Positions 1 through 9,282 of a stretch of 48,064 bases of DNA are shown piece after piece (position 1 is the stretch's first letter; every line of letters begins with the position of its first letter). The DNA comes from Candidatus Omnitrophota bacterium (GTDB lineage Bacteria; Omnitrophota; Omnitrophia; Omnitrophales; Omnitrophaceae). Where the stretch lies: assembly GCA_029561555.1 (NCBI GenBank), contig JAKQXH010000059.1, positions 1 through 48,064 of the forward strand, in the 5' to 3' direction. The notes beneath the pieces are model-generated. The model was not told the origin of the DNA. It did no database searches and saw nothing but the letters and a program-made list of their open reading frames with translations. Both the position numbers and the translations under genes were made by a program.

Positions 1-332
1 TTAATTATTTGAATAATGTGAATGACTTGATAAAATAATAACGTAACTATTTACAGAATAATGATTTAACGGGCTTTCACTTGTGGTATTAACCCTTTTA
101 TTTGCAAATATTTACTAGCTTTAATTTACATATCCGGTACCAGTTCTCTCAGTGACATGTTTCAGGTAAATACTTCTGCATCATTCATCCCCAGTGAATC
201 GGTACCGTTTCCGAAAGTGCCGGGTTCAGATTATCGCATCTAGATAATTCTGGGGACATCAAACTTATCTCGCCAAATAAATTCAGAACTAAGTATCGTA
301 TCCCCGGAATTTCCCCGCCCGGTACCGTTCTA
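1..332. other. AT-rich non-coding segment with scattered GGTACC-containing repeat motifs
   Basis: Visibly AT-rich compared with the rest of the window; no convincing ORF; contains motif copies TCGGTACCGTTTCCGAAAGTG (199-219) and CTCAGTGACATGTTTC (about 148-163). Confidence 0.6.
199..219. repeat. 21-bp dispersed direct repeat TCGGTACCGTTTCCGAAAGTG, copy 1
   Basis: Identical 21-mer also at 934-954. Confidence 0.9.
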
Positions 333-929
333 TTATTTACTCTTTATTTTAGAAAGCACTTCGCTACAACCAACAAGAAAAAGTGCTAATACTTGAAAAA
401 GAGCAGTCCAAAGAGTTACATTTGAAAGAGTTTTGCTCTTTACCCGTTTTTTGCATTCAGCATTCTTCTGTTCGGAAGCTAAACGTTCAAGTTCTTTCTT
501 ATACTTATCTACGTACTTTGCTCTCTCCTCTTGTGATGGAAATACTGCGGCATCATTCCACTTTTCAATTAATTCTGGGGCGATTGCCTCTTCCCCGGCA
601 GATTCCAACAAATCGGTCATGACTCGTACATTTAGAGCTTTTGTTTTTGCTAAAAAAGCAGGCTGTTTATGCAAATCTAAATTACCTGGCTCCATCGAGT
701 CCAAATAATATTGACCTGCAAGGGAACGTTCCGTATCAAGCAATAGAAATTCTTGATATTTTGATTGCCGATCAAAAATCGTTTTCTCCGTCTCTCGAAT
801 GACCAAATCACATAATTCAATTTCAGTAGTTAGTTTCGGTATTAAATAGCTTAAAATTGTGGTTGTCACAATTAAGATTGCGGTACCTATGGCAAATAGA
901 ATTATCATCATAGCGATCCCCTTTTTCAT
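333..929 (-). CDS. hypothetical protein with N- and C-terminal hydrophobic segments and a charged central region
   Basis: 198-aa ORF; N-term MKKGIAMMIILFAIGTAILIVTTTILSYLI and C-term VTLWTALFQVLALFLVGC look like TM segments; no family recognised; lies between the two 21-bp repeats. Confidence 0.65.
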   Translation of the reverse strand: MKKGIAMMIILFAIGTAILIVTTTILSYLIPKLTTEIELCDLVIRETEKTIFDRQSKYQEFLLLDTERSLAGQYYLDSMEPGNLDLHKQPAFLAKTKALNVRVMTDLLESAGEEAIAPELIEKWNDAAVFPSQEERAKYVDKYKKELERLASEQKNAECKKRVKSKTLSNVTLWTALFQVLALFLVGCSEVLSKIKSK

Positions 930-933
930 ATAG

Positions 934-954
934 TCGGTACCGTTTCCGAAAGTG
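934..954. repeat. 21-bp dispersed direct repeat TCGGTACCGTTTCCGAAAGTG, copy 2
   Basis: Identical to 199-219. Confidence 0.9.
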
Positions 955-998
955 TTAGAACGCTACTATATCCAATCCCGGTCTTTCAGTGACACATC

Positions 999-1036
999 AG
1001 GGACAGGTCCGCTTACACAATCGTGGACCTGTCCCT
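999..1036. repeat. REP-like palindrome AGGGACAGGTCC-N14-GGACCTGTCCCT
   Basis: Perfect 12-bp inverted repeat with a 14-nt loop; flanked by CAGTGACAC motifs. Confidence 0.85.
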
Positions 1037-1269
1037 GGATATCCACTCTCAGTGACACGTTTCCAAAAGACGCTATTTCAGCAGATATGATGTATTTGTA
1101 TGATGCAAGAAGAAAGGACAAGGCAAGTAAACACTGGGGCGATTCTATTCCCCTCATTTTTCGAAGTCAAATATGTTTTCGGGAATTTTCCGGGCCGGCG
1201 GCAGGCAAAGATGCCGTCGTTTTGTCTTCAGCACAACTTCCACAGTTCGGCGCAGGCCCGGAGGCGGCC

Positions 1270-1494
1270 GGGGAAAACGGAAAAAAACGAGATCCTTCAC
1301 TGCGTTCAGGATGACAGAAGCTAAAGCGCAGGATGACACGCGTCAAAGGGGCTGATGCCGAACTGGATTTATTTGAGCCGCGGCGGACGGGGAAAACGGA
1401 AAAAAACGAGATCCTTCACTACGTTCAGGATGACAGAAGCTAAAGAGCAGGATGACACGCGTCAAAGGGGCTGATGCCGAACCGGATTTTATTT
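1270..1494. repeat. Tandem near-identical duplication (~105 bp unit, 119-bp period) carrying GATCCTTCACTRCGTTCAGGATGACAG
   Basis: GGGGAAAACGGAAAAAAACGAGATCCTTCACT..GTTCAGGATGACAGAAGCTAAAG.GCAGGATGACACGCGTCAAAGGGGCTGATGCCGAA starts at 1270 and again at 1389 with only a few differences. Confidence 0.9.
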
Positions 1495-2210
1495 CATTCA
1501 AATACCATCAGTTTCATTGTGCCGATACAACTGGTATAAAGACACCGCTCGGTCCCGAAGCCCGCCTGTTTGGCCAGGCGCGCGTAGGTGGAAAATTTCT
1601 CCGGGAAATCGTCTTTTCGGATATGTTTGGCGCAAAGGAGGAGTTCTTTTTTCGTCAGGTTTTTCCAATGGCTCCCGCAGTAACGGAGCCAGCGGTCGAG
1701 ATAATCCCTCCGGCATTCCCCTTCGCGCAGAACCGGCTCATAGCAGATGAGGCATCCGCCGCGGGCCAGGGATTTCCGGCACCGGACGAAAAATTTTCTC
1801 TTTTGTTCGAGACGCAAGTGATGAAAGGTCAGGCTCATCCAGATAACGTCGGCGCGCCGTTCGCCGGTGATTTCTTTGAAAAAATCCCGGCGGACGAACC
1901 GCTTCGAACACGGCAGGCCCTGCATATTCTTCTTCGCCAGGATCAACGCGATATCGGAAAGGTCCACGCCGGTATAACGCCCGATGCCTGTGCCGCGCAG
2001 GGCCTTCGCCATGAATTCCGCGTCTCCGCATCCTAAATCCGACAGGGAAAACTTTTTTTCCGGAAACCGCGCGAGCAGAAACCGGCGCAGGATCCCGTAG
2101 ACCTGCCGGTGTGAAAGATAATTGCGGCGCATGATCTTATGGTAGATATTCCAGCGATCGAAGAATCCTTTTACGCCTTGGGTGTTTTCGACTCCGGGCA
2201 TCCGGTGCAT
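1494..2210 (-). CDS. class I SAM-dependent methyltransferase
   Basis: LSDLGCGDAEFMAKAL...YTGVDLS motif I/II and ADVIWMSLTFHHL; AGGAGG Shine-Dalgarno 5 nt upstream of the ATG at 2210. Confidence 0.8.
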   Translation of the reverse strand: MHRMPGVENTQGVKGFFDRWNIYHKIMRRNYLSHRQVYGILRRFLLARFPEKKFSLSDLGCGDAEFMAKALRGTGIGRYTGVDLSDIALILAKKNMQGLPCSKRFVRRDFFKEITGERRADVIWMSLTFHHLRLEQKRKFFVRCRKSLARGGCLICYEPVLREGECRRDYLDRWLRYCGSHWKNLTKKELLLCAKHIRKDDFPEKFSTYARLAKQAGFGTERCLYTSCIGTMKLMVFE

Positions 2211-2264
2211 AAGTCCTCCTGCTGTTCGCAAAAATGGGGTCACACCCAGGTGTGACCCCGCATA

Positions 2265-2660
2265 TTACGATTCCTCGGCGGAGAGGCGGACGGTGTCTTT
2301 GTAAGTTTTAACTTCGTGTTTTTTACCGTCCGGCATGACGACCAAGACACTGTATTTTACGGGAATCGGAGAGACATAGGCCCGCTCGACGTTCGCTTCG
2401 ACGATATCTTTGGGGACTGTCAGCGACTGACCGGGCATCAGGTGAAACGTGCCGGACAAGCGGTTGCTTTTGACGAGAACAATGAGCATTTCAACGTCGC
2501 TTTTGTTCACGACGGAGCCTTCCGTGAGCGGAGGAGGCTGATCCGCTTTCTCTTCCGGCTCCGCGGCATGCAGTTCATTCGTTCTTTCGGCCGGAAAACA
2601 GGGGACACCCAAAAACAGAATCACACTCAACGCCGCACTAAACATCCGGGACATTGTCAT
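2265..2660 (-). CDS. secreted hypothetical protein
   Basis: N-terminal signal peptide MTMSRMFSAALSVILFLGVPCFPA; no family recognised; ORF track start is 2696. Confidence 0.6.
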   Translation of the reverse strand: MTMSRMFSAALSVILFLGVPCFPAERTNELHAAEPEEKADQPPPLTEGSVVNKSDVEMLIVLVKSNRLSGTFHLMPGQSLTVPKDIVEANVERAYVSPIPVKYSVLVVMPDGKKHEVKTYKDTVRLSAEES

Positions 2661-2827
2661 GGCATTCGCCTCCCTTTTCTTTCCTCTTCCAGCCACTGAT
2701 TGAATTGCCGGATAAATTCAGAATAACGCTTTTTGTCTTTTTCGGAAAGAAGATTTCTCCGGTTCATTTTATTATTGTACTCCTGTTTGACGGTTGGAAA
2801 GCGAGGAAAATGTTTCCTGGCCCCGCT

Positions 2828-3709
2828 TTAAATCGCCCGAGCAACGCGAATGGAATGGTTCCACTCGCGCTCCAGATCCTCCAAATCCCGGAACGAATGC
2901 CGGTAATTCCGTCCCAAAGCTTCCTTGACGTCCCGGCCCTGCGTGAACTCCCGGAGAAATTTGGCGAACTGGGCCTGCCCGGACTGCTCGACGAGGAATT
3001 TCACGAAACTGTAGGAATACGCGTAAAAGGCCAGCGCCGAAGACGCGTCAGGACTGCTCCAGGAAGTGCGGGCCATTCCTCTCCCCATTCCGCACAATTC
3101 ATCCAGAGAAATCGCCCTTCCTTCCGGAGCACGTTCCTGAAGCAACCTCTCGAAAACGCCGCCCCTCTGACCCGCTTCGTGAAACACGGCAATCCCTTCA
3201 TCCAGCCAGAGAGGCACATTTGGGTTCTCCGCGCCGACCAATTCGCGGAACAAAAGATGGCTGATTTCATGCGGGAGTTCCGAAGTCAGAAACGTTTTGG
3301 ACTCCGAATACCCCCGGATGACTTTCTTCGGCAGATAGGAGGAAAACGCGTTGGACCATGCCGGCGCTTCCGAATGTTTCAGATAGGATTCCTTATTCGC
3401 GTACACAAAAATTTCGCACCGCCCCTCCCACATCCAGGTATTCTTGACCGGGCAACCCAATGATACCGAAATGATGTCATAAAAACGTTCCGCTTCCCGG
3501 AGAACTTCCTGGCCAAAACTTTTCTGATCTCCCTCGATCTGAACCACAAAATGCTTTCCTTTGAAAGTCGTGAGATTTTCCTGAATGGGTTCCGCATTAA
3601 GCAAATTAGAATAACAAAAACACATAATTGATACAAAAAAGATAATTGAAAATTTATTTTTGATACTTATTTGATTCTTTCTACCTTTGCTCATTTCATC
3701 TCTCCGCAT
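2828..3709 (-). CDS. peptidase MA-like (gluzincin) zinc metallopeptidase, exported/anchored
   Basis: LPHEISHLLFREL (HExxH) followed by PLWLDEGIAVFHE; N-terminal hydrophobic segment. Confidence 0.75.
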   Translation of the reverse strand: MRRDEMSKGRKNQISIKNKFSIIFFVSIMCFCYSNLLNAEPIQENLTTFKGKHFVVQIEGDQKSFGQEVLREAERFYDIISVSLGCPVKNTWMWEGRCEIFVYANKESYLKHSEAPAWSNAFSSYLPKKVIRGYSESKTFLTSELPHEISHLLFRELVGAENPNVPLWLDEGIAVFHEAGQRGGVFERLLQERAPEGRAISLDELCGMGRGMARTSWSSPDASSALAFYAYSYSFVKFLVEQSGQAQFAKFLREFTQGRDVKEALGRNYRHSFRDLEDLEREWNHSIRVARAI

Positions 3710-4025
3710 CTTCTTTCTTCTTCCAATATAAAATTTAACCTCCTATTATCAAAAATGCAAACTTTTTATTTCATAATGAAACAAAAATGATACATTTAAT
3801 GCAATATCTATATTTAACCGCAAGTTACTTATTTGAAATGATTTACGCGTAAAATGGAAAATCGATCGGGAACTGACTCCGAATTGGGTCTAAAAAAATC
3901 GGGATTAAAGAAAACGAAAGAGAAGATTTCCTGAAAAATTAAGGGGGATTTGCCTTAAAAAACGGAAGGAAATATCCGCCGAAGAGACTATTCAACCGCA
4001 GGCATTTTGAATATAATGCAACCCA

Positions 4026-4781
4026 ATGATTCTCGCGACATTCATTCAAAGCTTGCTTGCCCTGTCCAGCGCACTGGCGGGAGCCGTTCTGGCGATGGTC
4101 GTCGGAGCTTCCCACCGAAATCTTTGCGCCCTGATCAGCCTCGCGGCCGGGGCATTGCTGGCAACAACGTTGATGGACATCATTCCCGAAGCCTGGGGCA
4201 CCACTTCGGCTTTGGCGGTTGCGATCGCCCTGGGGTCCGGGTATCTGCTTTTCGCCCTGCTCAGCCGTTTCGTTTTTCACGTCTGCCCGGCCTGCGCCGC
4301 GTCCCACTTCGACGAACACACGTCTTCGGAATTCGGAAATATCGCGGTCCTTCTCGGCATCGCCTTCGGGATTCACAGCGCCATGGACGGGGCGGCCATC
4401 GCCCTCGGCAATGAGTTCGGCAACAGCACGGAACTTTCCATTTTCCTCACCGTCACGGCGCATAAATTCCCGGAAGGGCTGGCTTTATGCGGGCTCCTGA
4501 TCGGTTCCGGAGCTTCGAAACCGAAAGCCTTTTTCCTGACGATGCTATTCGAAGTCACGACTCTGCTGGGATGGCTGCTCGGGACTTTTGTGATCCGGGG
4601 CTCCTTCATCAATCAGTGGTTTCCGCTCATCCTGCTTCACATCGGGGGAGGATTCGTTTACCTCGCGCTTCATGCCATTCTGGGAGAACGGAAAAAACAT
4701 CCGTCAAAACTGATCTTCACCTGGTGCCTGATCGGGATCGCGATCATCCTGCTGGCAAGGGCATTCCCCTTTCACGGGTAA
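4026..4781 (+). CDS. ZIP-family divalent metal transporter
   Basis: Multiple TM segments, HSAMDGAAIALGNEF and HKFPEGLALCGLLI signature. Confidence 0.85.
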   Translation: MILATFIQSLLALSSALAGAVLAMVVGASHRNLCALISLAAGALLATTLMDIIPEAWGTTSALAVAIALGSGYLLFALLSRFVFHVCPACAASHFDEHTSSEFGNIAVLLGIAFGIHSAMDGAAIALGNEFGNSTELSIFLTVTAHKFPEGLALCGLLIGSGASKPKAFFLTMLFEVTTLLGWLLGTFVIRGSFINQWFPLILLHIGGGFVYLALHAILGERKKHPSKLIFTWCLIGIAIILLARAFPFHG

Positions 4782-4822
4782 AAAGCGCCGGGACTGCCGG
4801 GTGCCGGCAAGGAAAACAAACG

Positions 4823-5713
4823 ATGGCATTTGACGACAAACTCAAAAGTCTCCCGCTGGTTCTCTGCTTAGTTCTCTTCACCCTGGCGGGGTTTTCCCGC
4901 GGAACCGGATGGTGCGCGGAAGAGCGGGAATCCGAAATCGAAACAATAAAAAAATTCGCCGGGCAGGGAGCCGCCGACGCGCAATTTTATCTCGGCGGAC
5001 TGTATCTCACCGGAGGACAAGGCCTTCCGCGCAATTACGAAGAAGCGGCAAAATGGTATTTAAAATCGGCCGAGCAGGGTTACGCGGACGCGCAAAACAG
5101 CCTCGGGTGGATGTACGCGAACGGCCAGGGCGTCCCTCAGGACTACGAACAGGCCTTGAAATGGTTTCTGAAATCCGCGGAGCAGGGCAATTCAAACGCG
5201 CAGTTCAGCCTTGGCGTCATGCACATAAAAGGGACCGGCGTCCCCCAGGACTCCCAAAAAGCCGCGGAATGGTACTTGAAATCGGCGGAGCAGGGAAATT
5301 CTCACGCCCAGTTTTTTCTCGGCCAGTTGTATGCCTCCGGCACGGGAGTCACGCAAAACCCCGGGGAAGCGGCAAAATGGTATCTGAAATCGGCGGAACA
5401 GGGCAATGTCTACGCTCAATTCAATCTCGGCGGAATTTACGCCGAAGGGCGGGGACTCCCCCGGAATGACCGGGAAGCCGCGCGATGGTACCTCGAGTCC
5501 GCAAAACGGGGATACGCAAACGCTCAATTGAATCTTGCCGTCTTGTACGCAAAAGGCCGGGGAGTCCCCAGGAATGATGTTGAAGCCTATCGCTGGGCCG
5601 GTCTGGCCGCCGCGCAGGGGAACGATCCCGCAAGAAGATTGAAAGACGAACTCGCGAAGCGCCTCTCGCCCGAGGAAATCGCCGGAGGCGGGAAACAAGC
5701 GGACGCGCAGTAA
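4823..5713 (+). CDS. Sel1-repeat (TPR-like) exported protein
   Basis: Signal peptide MAFDDKLKSLPLVLCLVLFTLAG followed by ~36-aa repeats of AAKWYLKSAEQGNxxAQFxLGxxYxxGxGVPQ; the ORF-track start at 4487 overlaps the ZIP gene and is unlikely. Confidence 0.9.
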   Translation: MAFDDKLKSLPLVLCLVLFTLAGFSRGTGWCAEERESEIETIKKFAGQGAADAQFYLGGLYLTGGQGLPRNYEEAAKWYLKSAEQGYADAQNSLGWMYANGQGVPQDYEQALKWFLKSAEQGNSNAQFSLGVMHIKGTGVPQDSQKAAEWYLKSAEQGNSHAQFFLGQLYASGTGVTQNPGEAAKWYLKSAEQGNVYAQFNLGGIYAEGRGLPRNDREAARWYLESAKRGYANAQLNLAVLYAKGRGVPRNDVEAYRWAGLAAAQGNDPARRLKDELAKRLSPEEIAGGGKQADAQ

Positions 5714-5761
5714 TCGGATTTCAAAAGGCGGATTTCCCGCCCGGAGGCCCTAACAAAACTT

Positions 5762-6949
5762 TTACTTCTTCAGGAAATTCCCCGCGGCTTTTTGAGCTTC
5801 CCGGTACACGGCCTGAAAAGGAAGCTTTCTCTGAAGCGCGATTTTCCTGCAGTCCCGGTATTCCGGCGAAGCGATCGAATCCTTTCCGTCCAGGCTTCCG
5901 ACCTTGACCCCGATCGTTCCCAACTTTGTCGGGACGCGGATTTTTCTTCTCGGCAAAATCAGGCGGTCCAGTTCAAGGAAGCGGACGCCGAACGTCGTGG
6001 TTTCCCGGAACACCGCGCGGGCAATCGCCTCCATCGCGGAATGTTCGAACAGCACGGTCAATTTCTGAGCGGGCCTCATTTTTTTCATGAGAATCGGCGT
6101 CACATAGACGTCCAAAGCGCCGCCCCCGAATAATCTTTCGTAGAGGATCTCGAACCCGAGGGGGTTCATGTCGTCCAGATTCGCCTCCAGGGCCAGAATC
6201 CGGTCCCTCCCGGCAGAGCAAGGAGAAAGCCGGCCGACGGTCAGGCGAAGCATGTTCGCGCGGTCCGGAAGATCGCGCGTGCCCGCGCCGTATCCCACTT
6301 CCCGGACCAGGACGGAAGGGATCGATTCGGTTTTTTCCGACAAAGCCGATAGAATGGCCGCTCCGGTCGGAGTCACCAGCTCAAACGGGACCGGCGCGTA
6401 ACAAATACTGAAATCACGCAAAAGTTCCAGAACGGCGGGAGGCGGGTTCGGCAGAATCCCGTGAGTCCCCGCCCCGATCATTCCTTTCCCCATCTGAAGG
6501 TTTCTCGCGAACACCTTCCGGATTTCCCAGTGATGCAGGCAAAACGCCGTTCCCGCGATGTCCGCGAGAGAATCCAAAGCGCCGGCTTCGTGCAAAACAA
6601 CTTTCGAGGAAGAAACCCCGTGAATCCCTGCCTCGGCTTCCACGAGCCGCTTAAGAATTTTCGCGGTCAGGTCCTTGACCGGCGGGAGAAGCCGGCTTTT
6701 TTCGATCCGGGCCCGCAATTCGGGGAAAGTCGTGTGGGAATGTTTTGCCGCCGGGGGGATCAGAACGTCGAATTTCGTGCCCGAAAGATTTCCGCGCCGG
6801 ACCTTCCGGGCCCGAAACCGGACGGCCCGCGGGCACAGTTTGGAAAGCTCCTTCTCGAGCCGGTTGAAATCAAAACCCGCGTCGAGAAAAGCCCCCACCG
6901 TCATGTCTCCGGCGATGCCGGAATAGCAGTCGAAAATGGCAACGTTCAT
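5762..6949 (-). CDS. larC: nickel pincer cofactor biosynthesis protein LarC
   Basis: MNVAIFDCYSGIAGDMTVGAFLDAG...; VLHEAGALDSLADI; ANLDDMNPLGFEILYERLF; single uninterrupted ORF. Confidence 0.9.
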   Translation of the reverse strand: MNVAIFDCYSGIAGDMTVGAFLDAGFDFNRLEKELSKLCPRAVRFRARKVRRGNLSGTKFDVLIPPAAKHSHTTFPELRARIEKSRLLPPVKDLTAKILKRLVEAEAGIHGVSSSKVVLHEAGALDSLADIAGTAFCLHHWEIRKVFARNLQMGKGMIGAGTHGILPNPPPAVLELLRDFSICYAPVPFELVTPTGAAILSALSEKTESIPSVLVREVGYGAGTRDLPDRANMLRLTVGRLSPCSAGRDRILALEANLDDMNPLGFEILYERLFGGGALDVYVTPILMKKMRPAQKLTVLFEHSAMEAIARAVFRETTTFGVRFLELDRLILPRRKIRVPTKLGTIGVKVGSLDGKDSIASPEYRDCRKIALQRKLPFQAVYREAQKAAGNFLKK

Positions 6950-6962
6950 TGTTTTTTTAAAA

Positions 6963-7739
6963 TCACTTGATCAGGGCCGCAAAGCAGGCGGCGCCGAATC
7001 CGTTATCGATATTCACGACGGAAATCCCCTGCGCGCAGGAAGTCAGCATCGCAAAGAGGGCCGTGAACCCTCCCAAATGCGCGCCGTACCCGACGCTGGT
7101 CGGAACGGCGATCACCGGCGCGGAAACGAGTCCCGCCACCACACCCGGAAGAGCGCCTTCCATCCCCGCGACGCAGATGACCGCTTTGGCTTTCTCCAAA
7201 ACCGGGATTTGGTCCGCGAGCCGGTGAAGCCCCGCCACGCCGCAGTCAAAAATCCGGACCACGTTTTTTCCGAGGATCTCAAGCGTCAGGGCCGCTTCTT
7301 CCGCGACGGGGATATCGCTGGTCCCCGCCGAGATCACCACGATCGCCGTCTCATTCTTCGGCGCTTTTTGCGTATTCCAATAAGCCAGGCGGGCCGTTTC
7401 GGAATAACGCAGTCCGCAGAAGCGGCGTTTGAGCTTCCTGAAAACGGTCCCGTCAAGGCGGGTGATCAGCAGGGGCTCGCCGGAACGCTTCATGCGCTCC
7501 GTGATCGCGCAAAGCTGCCCGAACGATTTCCCGGAAGCGTAGACGGCTTCGGGAATCCCCTTCCTCATGCGGCGGTGATGATCGATCCTCGCGCAACCGA
7601 GTGTTTCATAGGGAAGGTTTCGGAACCGCCGGAACGCCTCCTCGGAAGAGAGCCTCCCGCGCGCGACGGCCTCGAATGTCCGGCTCAGCGTCTGAGACGA
7701 AAACAGCGCGGGTTTTGTCTTTCGGACCGTTGGTTTCAT
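6963..7739 (-). CDS. larB: nickel pincer cofactor biosynthesis protein LarB (PurE-like carboxylase)
   Basis: VVISAGTSDIPVAEEAALTLEILGKNVVRIFDCGVAGLHRL; CVAGMEGALPGVVAGL; SVGYGAHLGGFTALFAML. Confidence 0.9.
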   Translation of the reverse strand: MKPTVRKTKPALFSSQTLSRTFEAVARGRLSSEEAFRRFRNLPYETLGCARIDHHRRMRKGIPEAVYASGKSFGQLCAITERMKRSGEPLLITRLDGTVFRKLKRRFCGLRYSETARLAYWNTQKAPKNETAIVVISAGTSDIPVAEEAALTLEILGKNVVRIFDCGVAGLHRLADQIPVLEKAKAVICVAGMEGALPGVVAGLVSAPVIAVPTSVGYGAHLGGFTALFAMLTSCAQGISVVNIDNGFGAACFAALIK

Positions 7740-7790
7740 GCGTGATTTCCCGTCCGGGGCCTCAACTCCCGTTGACCGGGAGGGACTCTT

Positions 7791-8247
7791 TTATTCAACT
7801 CGCTTGGTGATCCTGGCTTCCAGTTTGGAAAAAAGGCAGAGAATGATCACGACGATCGCGGTCGTGCAAATCGCCGCCACATACAATCCGACGCCGCAGG
7901 CAAGCCCGATCGCCGCAACGGCCCATAACGACGCCGCCGTCGTCAGTCCTTTTACCGAAACGCCGGACCGCAGAATGGCACCGGCCCCGAGAAACCCGAT
8001 GCCGCTCACCACCTGGGCGGCGATGCGGGAGGGGTCCACAAGCACCTGAGTTTTGTACAGTTCAAAAATGCCGGTCGAAACTTCCATGAAGAGGCAGGAA
8101 GCAACCGCCACCAGGCAATGCGTCCTCAATCCGGCGGCCTTCCCGAAATATTCCCGCTCGAAACCGATCACGCCCCCGAACACGGCGGCCAGCAGCAATT
8201 TGACCAGAAGCTGAACTTCGGGCGTCCATAGAATTTTAAGATCCATT
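7791..8247 (-). CDS. MgtC/SapB family membrane protein
   Basis: LLAAVFGGVIGFEREYFGKAAGLRTHCLVAVASCLFM...GIGFLGAGAILRSGVSVKGLTTAASLWAVAAIGL; start chosen at MDLKILWTPE with GGGAAAGGG upstream. Confidence 0.9.
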
Positions 8248-8265
8248 TCTTTTTCCCTTTCCCTT

Positions 8266-9261
8266 TTAATTCCCGATTTTAAGATTGGGGTCCGCGGAAA
8301 ACCCGAACCCCGACGGACCGTTTTTCGAAAACCGGTCGATCCCGTTCCGCGCGACCATCGCCGCGTTATCCGTAGTATAGGCAAGCGGCGGCAGGAATAA
8401 TTTTATTTTATGTTTCCGGGTCTCCGCAAGCAGTCTTTCGCGGAGCAGAGAATTCGCGATCACGCCCCCGCCCGCGACCAGGATCCGCGTCCGCGTCTCT
8501 TCGCAGGCGGCAACCGCTTTCCGGACGATCCAACTCACGACGGATTCCTGAAATCCCGCGCAAAGGTCTTCGAGTTCCCTCCGCGACAGCTTCCGCCCCC
8601 GGACGCGGTAGAGCACCGCGGTTTTGATCCCGCTGAAACTGAAGCAGTATTTCCCCTTTAATTTCGGCGCCGTAAAACTCACCGCTTCAGGATCGCCTCT
8701 TTTCGCGAGCCGGTCAATCTCGGGCCCGCCGGGATAAGCAAGACCGAGGACCTTCGCCACTTTATCATAAGCCTCTCCGACGGCGTCATCCAGAGTCTTC
8801 CCCAGCAATTGGAAGCGCCCTTTCTCATGACGGATCAGGGTCGTGTGCCCGCCCGAAACCAAAAGCCCGACGAAAGGCCTCCTCGGTTTTCCGGATTCGA
8901 TAAAATTCGCGTCTAAATGGGCCTCGAGATGATTCACCGCCACCAGGGGAATTTTCAGCGAATACCCGAGCGCTTTGGCGAACGAAACGCCGACCAAAAG
9001 GGACCCCGCCAATCCGGGGCCCTGCGTCACGGCAATTAACCGGATTTGATCGGGAGAAATTCCCGCCCGGTCAAGCGCCTCCCGGTAGACAATGTCGATC
9101 GCCTCCAGGCAATGCCGGGACGCGATTTCGGGAACCACGCCTCCGAACGGCCGATGCTTTTTCAGACTGGAGGACACGATATTCGAGAGAACCTTGTTCC
9201 TGCCTTCCAGGACCGCGCAGGACGTTTCGTCGCAGGACGTTTCGATGCCGAGTGTGATCAT
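8266..9261 (-). CDS. tsaD: tRNA N6-adenosine threonylcarbamoyltransferase
   Basis: MITLGIETSCDETSCAVLEG; VNHLEAHLDANF; GGHTTLI; VAGGGVIANSLLRERL. Confidence 0.95.
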   Translation of the reverse strand: MITLGIETSCDETSCAVLEGRNKVLSNIVSSSLKKHRPFGGVVPEIASRHCLEAIDIVYREALDRAGISPDQIRLIAVTQGPGLAGSLLVGVSFAKALGYSLKIPLVAVNHLEAHLDANFIESGKPRRPFVGLLVSGGHTTLIRHEKGRFQLLGKTLDDAVGEAYDKVAKVLGLAYPGGPEIDRLAKRGDPEAVSFTAPKLKGKYCFSFSGIKTAVLYRVRGRKLSRRELEDLCAGFQESVVSWIVRKAVAACEETRTRILVAGGGVIANSLLRERLLAETRKHKIKLFLPPLAYTTDNAAMVARNGIDRFSKNGPSGFGFSADPNLKIGN

Positions 9262-9282
9262 TCTATCAACCCGATTCCAAGG

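Noticed and set aside
4930-5640. 108-bp tandem DNA repeats
   Set aside because: Explained by the Sel1 protein repeats in the coding sequence.
4487-5713. N-terminal extension of the Sel1-repeat ORF
   Set aside because: Overlaps the ZIP transporter in another frame; the signal peptide begins at 4823.
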